64,000 nt of DNA from Entamoeba invadens IP1 (lineage: Eukaryota > Evosea > Mastigamoebida > Endamoebidae). Both the position numbers and the translations under genes were made by a program. Positions 54,805 through 64,000 of the stretch are shown here, piece by piece (positions within the stretch are counted from its first letter, which is position 1; each line of letters starts with the position of its first letter). The DNA is taken from positions 158,401 through 222,400 of the forward strand of contig NW_004191777.1 in the NCBI RefSeq assembly GCF_000330505.1, given 5' to 3'. Below the pieces are notes generated by a model. The model was not told the origin of the DNA. It did not search any database and saw only the letters and a program-made list of their open reading frames with translations.

Positions 54805-57800
54805 CAGGGTCGCAGTTTTGATACTTTTTGGGGAGTTGAGGTTTGGGTTAATTGGCAATTTAATAATTTCTGTGGATTAAAATATTAAATAACACATAAT
54901 AATAAAATTGCCTATTAAACCAGTTTTGATTGAGAAAAAAGTAAAATTACACATTTTTGGGATTTATAGATAAACTTTTCCCCAAAAAACATTTTATAAA
55001 AAAAAATATTTAAAGTTCCCATTATTACAATTTGAAAAATAAAAACACAATTAAAAAAAATTACCTTTTCATAATAAACACTCACAATCAAACATTTATT
55101 TCGAAAATAAAATAAATGGGAATATTTAAAAATAAACGGCGAAACGATAAAAATGGTAAACAAAAAAACAACAACTTTTCATAATCAATTCAACTAATTT
55201 ATCAAATTGGGGCGTAAGTGTTGTATTTGCTATAATCATCATTGCCCTCAATATATCATCTGACAGTTGGCTTCTGAAATTGGTTTTTATTAAAGAAAGT
55301 GCGGAAAATCCTTGTTCACATGAATATGAAGTCATAAACAACGACAAAGATCTTGCTGCTAAAATGGAGAGTCTTGGATAATTAACAATAAATGTTTGTT
55401 TGAGGTATTCATCGTTGAATATCTCATTTATTGACATTCTAATGGTGTAATAACAATCGTGATGTGTCATTGAATTATAAATATGTTGTTTTAATCGTTC
55501 AGTAGAACTAATTAATTCACTTTCAACTGGTTGCTTTTCCACAACACGTTCGGTTTGTGGTCTGACAACGTTCTTTTTAATAAACATTTTATCACAAGAA
55601 AAAAGTTCAACTTCGTTTTTTATTTCGTAATTGTGTTCATTGACAAAAAGTTGAGTAATGCACGTCATATTAAGGAAGTCGTCCATAAACGAAAGTTGAT
55701 CTATTTCTATAAACCTTGAAGCCAACTGTTTTTTCATAGTTATAATAGCTGCAAGATGTATAGGAATAGTTACTTCTATTTTGTTTTTTGTTACAAATGC
55801 GTTTGCAGTTGGAAGTAACGAATAATCATTGTTGCGTAGTGAGTTTTCAATTTGGTCAACTTTGGCCCTCAGACCCTTTATTAGTACAATATAGTAGTGG
55901 ATATTCTCATCTTGCTTTTGAAGTCGCAAGTTAACATTATTAAATATTGTTGTCAAATCGCGCAAAACACACAAATCAAACAAAAAATACTTGTTCGATA
56001 TTGCCCATTACAAATAATCACATAAAGTTTCATCGCGTGTCACTCGTTTTCTTTCTTCAACTTTTCGAAATTCTGGTGTTCTTTCGGGGCAATTTGGATC
56101 GACTGGAGTTGGAAGTAAAACTATACTTTTTGATTTAATAATTTTTAGTTGTTTTTCATATTTTCCAGTTTTATTGACGTTTTCATTTTGAATTTTTATT
56201 AAGTTTTTAACTCCAAACCTAATAGATTTTTACCCATCTTTTTTTTTCTCCCACATTTTCCTTTTTTGTGTTGTCATTTTGTTTCATTTTAAAGTTTATA
56301 CTTTCTTCTTCTAGAACAATTAAATTAATTTTTTCAATGTTTAATTTGACATCCTGGTTAAGATCTTTTGTTTTTAGATACTTGTATTTTTCACTCAATT
56401 TAATTTGCAAAGAATCAATACAAACAGTTGAAAGTACCAATACAATTTCAGGTAAAACAAATAAAAAACGAGTGAAACTTTTTTCGTTTGAAAACCAACG
56501 TATATCAATGTTTTTTTTTCAAGACCTTTCATGTTTTTTGATTTAAGTAATTTTTTTAATTTATCTCTTGCTGTCGCACTTTTTCTAACTGCAGTTATGA
56601 TTTTTAAATATTACAGTGGCAATTGTGTGGAATTTTTCAATTTTTGAAAGATCGGAAACACCAAGTATACCTACATCTTTAACTCGTATATTTCTTTCCT
56701 TTACTTCTTTTGTAGTTTCTATTATCATACTTTTGGCACATAATGCTTCTTGGTGAATAAAACATTTAATAAGATTTATTTCGTTGATTTCACATGCAAC
56801 TAAACATGATCTTTTTATCCCCTCACTACAAACCACAAGTGCACCATTATATTTACCAAAGTTTGAAGCGCAAGAGTCTCCCGTCAAACCCGCAATTTTG
56901 TTTAAGTCAATATATTTATGAAGGATATGTAATATTTGTTTTGCCATTATTTCACCAGATTTTCCCCAACATTTTTGAAAGTCCAAAATTGACACGTTGA
57001 TGTTAAACTTTACATCGGTGTATCTTACAAATAATATAATATAATCATCACTTCCCCAATCCGTTGTGGTATCCACACAAAAAGAAGCGGCGATACACGT
57101 TGACAACACGTTCCTCATCATTTCATCCAAATTATTTCCAATTAAAAGGGGTCTTTCTGCGAGAGTTGTTTTAGATAGAGGAGTTGAATCGTGTTGGTCT
57201 TTATCTTTGAGTTGTTTTGCGATTACTTTTCCGACAGCGAGAGGAAGAAATTTTTTGCTTAAATCAAAAGCACATTTGAATGAACGTTTTATTTTTTCGG
57301 TTGTACTTCCATTGTTTTTGTTTGTTTGGTACACCTTTTTATAGAGTTCGTTTATTTTGTTCATGACAATTTCAGAAGCCTGTGGACGACCATGACTCCA
57401 GAAGTGTCTGGTACAGTCCCATTTTACTTTTGCATCTACTTCATGTGAATATCCACAGAGTATGCACGAACAATTCTTACCATCTAAAAAGAAGAAAATT
57501 TTTCTCGTGTACACTTCGTCAAATTCAGAATTTTTTTTCTGTATCGGTGTAACAAAATTCTTTTTGTGACTTTAACATTGATTTTTGAGTTTGTTATTTT
57601 AGTTTGGTTTTTGCATTGTTTTTTAAAATGTTCCTTTTATGTTTTTCATTGTTATAATGATTTTATTGACTATTTTATGTTTTTATTGACAAAATACAGT
57701 CGACTTTACCAATAATTAAATTTATGGTTAAATGAACTAATGATTTATTTTTATGCAATAATGAATTTTTTTAAAATTATTCACAAAACCACACAAAACC

Positions 57801-58031
57801 ATTCTTTAAAAAACTCAACTTTATTTACTTTTAAACATTTACCATTATTTTAGATTGGTAAATAGTTTCAAGTATATGCAACGTGTCAAGAAAGCGTCTC
57901 TTTGAGCGTCGGTGTAACTATAATTATAACAAAAAAACTATAAATTAATAATAAATATTTATTCCTCATGCGCGGAAAAAACTTGGTTTTTCCATATTGA
58001 ACGCGCTGATAGAATCCCGTTTTCCACCCTG
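54805..58031. mobile_element. hAT-type DNA transposon with 8-bp target-site duplication
   Basis: The insertion is bounded by the direct repeat ATTGTGGG at 54797-54804 and 58032-58039. The left end begins CAGGGTCGCAGTTTTGATAC and the right end, read inward on the opposite strand, begins CAGGGTGGAAAACGGGATTC. The termini share CAGGGT and then diverge, as is usual in hAT elements, as are the 8-bp duplication and the CAGGG start. The 3,227-bp element contains one disrupted minus-strand transposase. The perfect duplication argues for a fairly recent insertion. The broken transposase means it is now non-autonomous. Confidence 0.85.
55126..57514 (-). pseudogene. hAT transposase (BED finger type), disrupted
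   Basis: The 5' frame (57514-56585) carries a BED-type finger (CSCILCGYSHE...TRHFWSHGRP) and the start of the RNase-H fold: AASFCVDTTTDWGSDDY, GLTGDSCASNFGKYNG and CFIHQEALCAKSM. The 3' frame (55983-55126) holds the helical tail and the hAT dimerisation motif (YSCEQGFSALSLIKTNFRSQ). In between, about 600 bp keep coding-like sequence in changing frames (RWFSNEKSFTRFL in one, TPEFRKVEERKR in another), with at least two frameshifts and an in-frame TAA near 56008-56010. No GTTTGT...AG intron heals these breaks. The family resembles the ZMYM/ZBED5 branch of hAT. It is inactive as it stands. The start at 57514 is a guess. Confidence 0.8.
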
Positions 58032-58284
58032 ATTGTGGGTATAATATTTTTATAATATATTTAAATTATTGTTTATTTTAGTTATTTATTCAAATAATTG
58101 TTAATAAAAATTAATAAATTTGTTATCATTACAATAACTTTTTAAAAATTAATTTCGAGAGTTTTTTCAATAAGTAAATAAATTATTTTTTGGTTGTTTG
58201 TCTGTAGTTGATATTAACTATTTATTTGATAGTTTTTTTATGATTCATTTTTTTAATAAATACTTAATTATTATAATAAAACTA

Positions 58285-58539
58285 CAGTCATGCGAAAAAG
58301 CTGTCGTGTTTGGAAAAACCTGTCTCAGGTGGTAATGAGCTATTCTAGTACTATAAACAAATGATCTGAAATAGAAAATGTTATTTGAAAATGCCGAATA
58401 TTTTTATTTGATTTTTGTGAAATGACCCTGCAAATAAATCGAATAGAAGCTATACTGTATAGTAAGTAATTATAAATTTACTATAAAATATTTTTTCAAG
58501 ACAGGTTTTTCCAAACGCGACAACTTTTTCGCATGACTG
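58285..58539. mobile_element. Tc1/mariner-type MITE, TA target duplication
   Basis: The termini read CAGTCATGCGAAAAAGCTGT and, on the other strand, CAGTCATGCGAAAAAGTTGT. The inverted repeats run about 42 bp with two mismatches. TA flanks both ends (58283-58284, 58540-58541), the mariner/Tc1 signature. The 255-bp element has no coding frame, so it is non-autonomous. It lies 245 bp from the hAT right end. Confidence 0.9.
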
Positions 58540-58686
58540 TATATTATGATAATTAAATTTTTAAATAATTTGATTAAATAAACTATAAATAGACTAAAGT
58601 AAAGAATTTACAGACAAAAACGAATAAGTGTGGAAAAAAAAGTTGAAAAGAAAAAAAACTAAATAATTTGAAAAAATAGTTAAAGG

Positions 58687-59730
58687 ATGGAACCAATTTT
58701 TTCTTCTTTCGAAATGCAAAAAGTCCTGGGGTATATAAAGACGGCATTTCACTTTGTTGAGGAGAATTCCCAAAACTATGTTGATGACGTTTTTGCGAAA
58801 TATGAAATCCAGTCTGATTGTAGTAAATTTACAGTAAAAAATATTGGTGAGTTGAGTAACGAGATTGAAAAGGCGGGAATGGTGCTTAACAAACTCAAAG
58901 AAGTTAACGGAAAGAGTCACCAAATTTTTAACGAAATTATGGAATTTGTAGATACACTAAAAGGGCTTTTGGAAAAAGAGGATTTTGACGTAGAAATGAT
59001 ACGTCGTTCCCACGAAAAAATGGTTGACAAAGCTGTCTGCCTCGAAACGGAGAGGGGGAAGATTTTGGAAGCCGAGGTGGAACGAAAAATTGAGGAATTA
59101 CATAAAATGAAAGATTGTCAATTGAGTGATTTAGCGGAACGACGACGCATTTGGGCGCGTAAAAAAGTGGGAAAATTGGAGTTGCAAGAAGAAACCTTTA
59201 CTCCACAACCCGAACGAGAGATTTTTACATTAATCGAAACACTTTTGGGATGGGTCAATGGAACTAAAATGGATATTATCTTCGATTCAGACAAGGACGA
59301 AGTCTCGAACACTTCATTTATATCCGCAATAAAGAATAGAAAGGGGTTATATTTCATTGTTATATGTAGGAACGGCACTGTGTTTGGTAATTACTGTGAT
59401 GTGCCAATAGAGGTTGGCAAAGAAACTGCTGATCAAAACCTCTTTGTGTTCAGACTCAAATCACAAAAAGGGAAGGTTGAAAAGTACGATCTTCTCGATA
59501 AGACAGACTCCACAATCACTGTGTGGCAAGACAACAACTGTTTGTTTGGAATTGGCGGGGCGAATGGGTGGATTGCCGTCCACAAACCCAAGTTTGACAC
59601 AAGCAGATGTTGTTACTTGTCAAAATGGATCGGGGTAAAAGAAGACGACGACGTCAACGGGACGTATTGGACTGACTTTCACCAACAAAGATTTGGTGTT
59701 TCTCGCATCATTGTTGTCGAGGTGATTTAG
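58687..59730 (+). CDS. TLDc-like domain protein with coiled-coil N-terminus
   Basis: 347 residues. Residues 20-165 form Lys/Glu-rich coiled coils (EIEKAGMVLNKLKEVNGK, ILEAEVERKIEELHKMKDCQ). Residues about 180-347 form a TLDc-like domain: LLGWVNGTKMDIIFDSDKDE, GLYFIVICRNGTVFGNYCD, NLFVFRL, SITVWQ-like STITVWQDNNCLFGIGGANG and the terminal QRFGVSRIIVVEVI. The 'G.VFG.Y' and 'LF.F.L' elements and the end motif are closer to canonical TLDc than in the two paralogues at 2906 and 9490, which carry SPR-rich tails in place of the coiled coil. Coiled-coil plus TLDc is common in amoebae, probably through oligomerisation. The start lies 145 bp downstream of the mariner MITE, so promoter effects are possible. 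Confidence 0.82.
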   Translation: MEPIFSSFEMQKVLGYIKTAFHFVEENSQNYVDDVFAKYEIQSDCSKFTVKNIGELSNEIEKAGMVLNKLKEVNGKSHQIFNEIMEFVDTLKGLLEKEDFDVEMIRRSHEKMVDKAVCLETERGKILEAEVERKIEELHKMKDCQLSDLAERRRIWARKKVGKLELQEETFTPQPEREIFTLIETLLGWVNGTKMDIIFDSDKDEVSNTSFISAIKNRKGLYFIVICRNGTVFGNYCDVPIEVGKETADQNLFVFRLKSQKGKVEKYDLLDKTDSTITVWQDNNCLFGIGGANGWIAVHKPKFDTSRCCYLSKWIGVKEDDDVNGTYWTDFHQQRFGVSRIIVVEVI

Positions 59731-59835
59731 TAAATAAATCGCACATTTTATAATAACAAACGAATGTCAAATACCATTTATAAATTACTTTTTCATTAAT
59801 TTTAATTAAAATAAATTGGGTTAGCAAAAAGAAGG

Positions 59836-60186
59836 TTAAATAGCATTCATTTTTTTGAAATCTTGTATGTAGCGTCTGACGAGCTCCAAATTATCACCAT
59901 CCAATTTGTAGTTTTCTTTAACTAGAGCCACCTCCTTTTCGACGTCTTCAGTGCCGCAGTCGATCCACCTCTCGTTTTCTTCGGACTTGATCAAAAATCT
60001 CAATATTACTTTGTCTACAACTGTTTCGTTTGGTACACACTCAACCTTTTTGCCGTTTCTCTTGGACTGTAAAGCCGCAAGATGCAATTTTGCCTGTTCC
60101 AAAAGATTTTCCAAACTCTTTATTTGCTCTTTCGTCGAAAAAATTTGAGTGTCAAGCTCTTTGTTACTCTCACTCTCTTCCATCAT
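59836..60186 (-). CDS. Small coiled-coil protein, 116 aa
   Basis: I start at ATG 60186 (MMEESESNKEL), because the five codons upstream begin at TTG. Residues 8-48 predict a coiled coil (LDTQIFSTKEQIKSLENLLE, QAKLHLAAL). Residues 55-116 look globular (VVDKVILRFLIKSEENERWI, DCGTEDVEKEVALVKENYKL, LVRRYIQDFKKM). A coiled coil plus a small globular tail recalls kinetochore or adaptor subunits, but no family is assigned. It converges with the TLDc gene, whose stop is 106 bp away. Confidence 0.5.
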   Translation of the reverse strand: MMEESESNKELDTQIFSTKEQIKSLENLLEQAKLHLAALQSKRNGKKVECVPNETVVDKVILRFLIKSEENERWIDCGTEDVEKEVALVKENYKLDGDNLELVRRYIQDFKKMNAI

Positions 60187-60984
60187 TTTTAGTTCATCCA
60201 ATTAAATTTTTCTTTTTTGTGTTTTAAAAAGTAAAAGAACTATATTTGATACAATTAAAAAATAAAATAAAATTATAATCAAGCAATAAAAATGAGTTTG
60301 CTACTTCTCTGTTACAATGAAAATAAAAGTGGAATTATAGAGGCCAATTAATAATTATCATTTGTTTTAGACAGAGTGTAAACCATTTGGTTACATTAAG
60401 TCAGTTGCCTGATATAAAAGCACGACAAAATATTAAATCAGCATACATTTCCAAGACAATTTACTGATTTCTCCATTTAGTTTAAGATAAAAAAATACTT
60501 TCTAATTATTTTCTTAAATTGGTATTATTAATCAATTGAATTATTGTGAAACAGTTGAAATACGTCTCTACATTTTTTATTTTCATTCAGCAAATTTCAC
60601 ATTTCAAATAAATACAACGTTATTGGTATTAATTTGAAGCAAATCCAAATATTAAAAACAATAAACGAAATAATTTTAAATTCGCCATTTAAATTAATTA
60701 AGACAATTTGATCTCAGGGCTACAGTCCAGTCGATAATGCATTTTTTTAATCTATTGGGTGAACTGTTATATTGGTTTATATCGCTTTTATATCATGCAA
60801 CTGTTTAACTTTTGCGTGGTGTGGTTATTTAAAACACCCACACATATTTAACGAAAAAACACAAAATCACCTTCTTTACTAATACATTATATATAGAATG
60901 TATGTTTCACTTTATCAATTAATGTACTATTTTATTTATTTAGAATAAAACTAAACAAAAAACTATTAAAATATCTCAACAATA
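60187..60984. other. AT-rich spacer
   Basis: About 800 bp with no coding frame of note. It ends at the hairpin element at 60985. Confidence 0.4.
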
Positions 60985-61118
60985 AGCTTCGCAGCCAAGA
61001 ATTTTATTATAAAAAATTAGTATCTAAAAAAGCTAATAAAACGGGAAAATAAATTGACCCGTTTTATTAGCGTTTTTCGATACTAATTTTTGATAATAAA
61101 ATTCTCGGCTGCAAAGCC
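60985..61118. mobile_element. Near-perfect foldback (hairpin) element, TA-flanked
   Basis: Two arms of about 61 bp (left starting AGCTTCGCAGCCAAGAATTT, right arm's complement starting GGCTTTGCAGCCGAGAATTT) face each other across a short loop near AAAATAAATTGA. Identity is about 90 percent. TA dinucleotides stand at both edges (60983-60984, 61119-61120). It looks like a MITE made of long inverted repeats only. It lies 70 bp from the 3' end of the tRNA-Gly gene. Confidence 0.7.
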
Positions 61119-61188
61119 TACTCAACAAACTATTTGTTATTTTGGATTTTTTCTATTTTTTATTTATGTTGTTCTTAAAAACAAAAAG

Positions 61189-61259
61189 TGCATTTGCCGG
61201 GACTCGAACCCGGATCTCCACCTTGGAAGGGTGGAATTCTGCCCTTAGACCACAAATGC
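61189..61259 (-). tRNA. tRNA-Gly (anticodon TCC)
   Basis: 71 nt, minus strand. The acceptor stem GCATTTG pairs with CAAATGC and the discriminator is A. The anticodon stem CCACC/GGTGG encloses CTTCCAA, so the anticodon is TCC. The T arm has GGTTCGAGTCC. No intron and no encoded CCA. A purine-rich A-box-like segment (TGGTCTAAGGGC) and the B box are present. Confidence 0.95.
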
Positions 61260-61335
61260 TTCTTGAAAATTAATTAAATTATTTGTTTTTAAATTATAAA
61301 TATTCTATTTTATTAGAATGTTTAAAAAATAAAAA

Positions 61336-61408
61336 CGCCCCCCGGGGGGCTCGAACCCCGGACCTTACGATTAAAAGCCGCACGCTCTACCGACTGAGCT
61401 AGGAAGGC
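61336..61408 (-). tRNA. tRNA-Lys (anticodon TTT)
   Basis: 73 nt, minus strand. The acceptor stem GCCTTCC pairs with GGGGGGC using two G-T pairs, and the discriminator is G. The D arm reads TAGCTCAGTCGGTAGAGC, the anticodon loop CTTTTAA (anticodon TTT), the T arm GGGGTTCGAGCCCC. No intron. It lies 76 bp upstream of tRNA-Gly on the same strand. Confidence 0.96.
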
Positions 61409-62261
61409 ACTTGTTATTTCAATGCGATGTATAGATATAACACATTGTGATTATAGTATTATTTTAGTAAATAATTTTATTAATATCAATGATTTGAAAC
61501 AAAATAAAAAACACAAAAAGTAACTATAAATTATAATATTTTAATAGTAAATGTGTTGGTTAATTAAAATATTAGACTAATTCGAATTTAATAATTATTT
61601 AGTTTAATTTTAACATTTTAAATAACATTGAACAAAAATAAGTTGTCTAAAAGTTGGGAAATTTGGCTTTATAATTAACTTTTCCCACAATTTAAAAGTT
61701 TAATAATAGTATACCTGAACATCATGCCAAAAAAGGAAAATCATCAAAAAATGTCTAATTATTTTTTTTCATATATGTTTAATTTAAAAACTTGGGTGTT
61801 ATTTTAAGAGTTAATGTTCTCATTTTTAATCAATTTTATGATATTTTTTAGTGTAATGTAATACCAAAGATTCGTTTTTGCTTTTGTTTTGTTTTTAACT
61901 ATAAATATTATTATCATTTGATAATAATATTAATAAAAATGGTAATAATACTAATAAAAACGCAATTTTGACAAAATGAAACCAACAATTTTCTGTTTCA
62001 AAATGCCCACATTTTTTTTTAAAGTATTATATAAATTAAAATATTACATAAGATATAAAACATAATTGGTGTGTAATAAGCAAGTTAAAGTGATAAAGTG
62101 ACCAACAAGAAAACATTATTCAACTTGACAAAACAACTATATAAACTAAGTTATTAACTATACAATAATACTAGAAAGTCAAGGCAAAAAGTCCCACCAT
62201 TTAGTTTGAGTTGGAAATAATTTGAAAAAAAGGAACTGAAATACAAAAACAAAAATCCTCA
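61409..62261. other. AT-rich spacer
   Basis: About 850 bp between tRNA-Lys and the Rab11-like gene. A small palindrome (AATATTATTATC facing GATAATAATATT, 61904-61931) is the only structured site. There is no coding frame. The last 100 bp should be the Rab11 promoter. Confidence 0.45.
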
Positions 62262-63067
62262 ATGGAAGACTACGATGTGCTTTACAAAACAGTGATGATG
62301 GGAGACTCTGGTGCAGGAAAGACGTGTCTTTTAATGCGGTTTACACGGAACGAGTTTGATGCTGAAAAGAAGTCCACAATTGGTGTCGAATTTTCTTCGA
62401 AGCAAATACAGTACAAAGACTCTGCTGTTCGCATACAAATAGTTTGTATTTTATTTGTCTATTTTTTAGTTTAAACAATTAGTACACATAACAATTAATT
62501 ACTGACATACAGTGGGATACTGGTTTGTATCATTTAAGTGTTTTGATGTAACAAAAGTAACATATTAGCGGGACAAGAAAGATATCGAGCAATAACTGGT
62601 GCTTATTATCGCGGTTCTTTAGGTGCTGTCAGTTTGTTGTTGTTTTTAATTCTTGTCTATTTAATTCCATTCAATAACATGTAGTGGTCTATGACGTAAC
62701 AAAAAAGAGCAGTTTTGAAGCACTCGACCGATGGCACAATGAACTGATTGAAAATGGTGATAAGAGTGTTGTGAAAATGGTGATTGGCAACAAATGTGAT
62801 TTGGAGCAGATGCGTGAAGTCACCACAGAAGAAGCGGAAGAGTTCGCCAAAAAGACTGGCTCTTACTTCTTCGAGACTTCGGCGATGGACGGGACAAATG
62901 TCGAGAAGGCTTTCATGCAAATGATTGAGACAATATGTGACAGACAGTTCGAAAAAAAGGCGGCAGAGGCCAAACCCGCACAGAAACCGTTTTTAGAGGA
63001 GCGTGTCGTCATCGAAGACCCGCAAGTCCCTCAAGAACCTCCAAAGAAAAAATTCCAATGTTGTTAA
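62262..63067 (+). CDS. Rab11-like small GTPase, four exons with a 10-nt exon
   Basis: Exons: 62262-62441, 62513-62522, 62569-62631 and 62685-63067. Introns 62442-62512, 62523-62568 and 62632-62684 all start GTTTGT and end AG. The sum is 636 nt, 211 aa. The tiny exon TGGGATACTG supplies Trp-Asp-Thr of the G3 motif, giving [20 protein letters not shown]. G1 is GDSGAGKT, G2 STIGVEF, G4 NKCD, G5 TSA. The C-terminus FQCC is a double-Cys prenylation site. RFTRNEF, STIGVEF and RYRAIT.AYYRG are Rab11 marks. Rab11 drives recycling-endosome traffic, and in Entamoeba also encystation and protease secretion. It has Ala for Val in G1, and Thr for Ser in the Mg-binding position, which is conservative. Confidence 0.93.
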
Positions 63068-63221
63068 CTGATTTTCTTTCAATTCAGTGCGGTGATGTGC
63101 CACGTAAACACTCTTCACATGGGAGCTCGTTGATGTATTAAACCATACTTTGTATAATAAAATACTATAAATATATAGTTCCAAAACAATAAATGAAATA
63201 CTTCAATTGCCATAAAACACA

Positions 63222-63977
63222 TCAATTCGCTTCTTCTGGCTGTGCTAGTGGGATTGGTGGTCTTCCTCTTCCAAGAAAAGTGGTTTTGGGGCGGTTTGGT
63301 CTTCCAACAAAGCCCTTTTTAGTAAGTTCTTCGGACGCGTCGTCTTGTGACGGTGTCTCTGGTGCGTTGGGGTCTTTGTTACGCTTCTGTAAGTCGAAAA
63401 TGAGTCTGTCTTGTTCAACCGCTTTTGCAATGAGTGCGTCGACTCTTCTCTGTAACGAAACGATTTTTTGCGCATCACTCATTGATTCTGTAATACAAGG
63501 CATAATCAGTACTTGTAATGCGGTGTCGTGCACTTCCGTTGTTTTTTGCATTGGTCTTGAAGTGATTCTCGCGGACGCAAAGGCAGATTTGTTCCGAGGT
63601 TTTGGAGCACTTTGAGTTGGTTTGAGGTCTTCAATTGGTTTTTGTGGACTTTGTTGTGGAGCACTTGGTTGGGGTTGTTGCGAAACTTCTTGTTGTTGAA
63701 TGGGGGCCAGTTGTGGTATTTGTAACTGTTGACTTTGTGGGACATTTTGTGGGCTATTTACACCCTTTTCTTCAGACTTTTGTGCTGGTGGTGTTTTACG
63801 TAAAGCAGCCGAGTTCTTGTTTTGGAAAAGTGGTGAAGCGTTTTGTTGTGAGTGTTGAGCTTTTCCGAACCCTGAGTTAATAATTTGTTGAATGAAATCT
63901 GAGTGTTTTGGCGTGTCATTACTTTGAACGGTTTGATGGACTTGTTGTTGTAAGGACTGAGGGGGTTGACCCGTCAT
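63222..63977 (-). CDS. Gln/Pro-rich protein with AT-hook-like tail, 5' end possibly outside window
   Basis: 251 residues from ATG 63977, but the frame stays open to the window edge (DLSKHPQ precedes the Met), so the true start may lie outside. Residues 1-140 are disordered and rich in Gln, Pro and Ser (QQQEVSQQPQPSAPQQSPQK). A short coiled coil lies near 165-195 (AQKIVSLQRRVDALIAKAVE). The tail VGRPNRPKTTFLGRGRPP has two GRP cores like AT-hooks. This mix is typical of transcription or chromatin cofactors, by inference only. It converges with the Rab11-like gene, whose stop is 154 bp away. Confidence 0.6.
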   Translation of the reverse strand: MTGQPPQSLQQQVHQTVQSNDTPKHSDFIQQIINSGFGKAQHSQQNASPLFQNKNSAALRKTPPAQKSEEKGVNSPQNVPQSQQLQIPQLAPIQQQEVSQQPQPSAPQQSPQKPIEDLKPTQSAPKPRNKSAFASARITSRPMQKTTEVHDTALQVLIMPCITESMSDAQKIVSLQRRVDALIAKAVEQDRLIFDLQKRNKDPNAPETPSQDDASEELTKKGFVGRPNRPKTTFLGRGRPPIPLAQPEEAN

Positions 63978-64000
63978 TTGTGGATGTTTTGATAAGTCGT

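Noticed and set aside
56219..56546. Small frames between the two hAT transposase halves as separate genes
   Set aside because: They are frame-shifted parts of the same broken transposase.

Overview
The window looks like nuclear DNA of an Entamoeba species. The evidence is very AT-rich spacers, short introns that almost all start GTTTGT and end in AG, a Cys-rich transmembrane receptor kinase of the amoebic TMK type, a saposin-like protein, TLDc-domain proteins and several Rab and Rap/Ran-GAP genes. The long spacers and the DNA transposons (hAT, Tc1/mariner-type MITEs, a DDE_4/Harbinger-like transposase) fit the reptile parasite E. invadens better than the compact, LINE-rich E. histolytica. That species call is inference.

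Layout. 1-10.5 kb: the 3'-incomplete end of a gene resembling a pogo/DDE_1 transposase that has lost catalytic acids, then two TLDc genes separated by about 5.5 kb of mostly empty AT-rich DNA with one small ORF. 10.8-19.1 kb, all minus strand: a secreted coiled-coil protein with a C-terminal saposin fold, a three-exon VPS52-like gene, and a three-exon gene joining an H-type-lectin-like domain, ankyrin repeats and a Rap-GAP domain. 19-25 kb: gene-poor, with one small Myb gene, a zinc-finger-like relic and a MITE. 25.3-40.3 kb, gene-dense: a Rab32-like GTPase, a RalGAP/tuberin-like protein, a thioredoxin-fold protein without active-site cysteines, the large TMK kinase, a VPS33-like gene and two unknowns. 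40.5-46.2 kb: an LRR-like gene flanked by strong palindromes, a DDE_4 transposase and an abnormal Rab-like gene. 46.8-54.6 kb: NOL10/ENP2, a two-exon helical-repeat gene and a three-exon propeller/solenoid-like gene. 54.8-58.5 kb: a complete hAT insertion with a perfect 8-bp target duplication but a broken transposase, followed by a mariner-type MITE. 58.7-64 kb: a third TLDc gene, a small coiled-coil gene, a hairpin element, two tRNA genes (Gly-TCC, Lys-TTT), a Rab11-like gene with a 10-nt exon, and a Gln/Pro-rich protein.

Many of the genes serve membrane traffic: two Rabs plus one aberrant Rab, two Rap/Ran-GAP proteins, the GARP subunit VPS52 and the SM protein VPS33. They are scattered on both strands and show no operon-like order. 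Several adjacent ORFs are exons of one gene. I joined them by GTTTGT...AG introns whose phases agree, and each entry gives the coordinates. No computation or database search was possible; family names rest on motifs read by eye.
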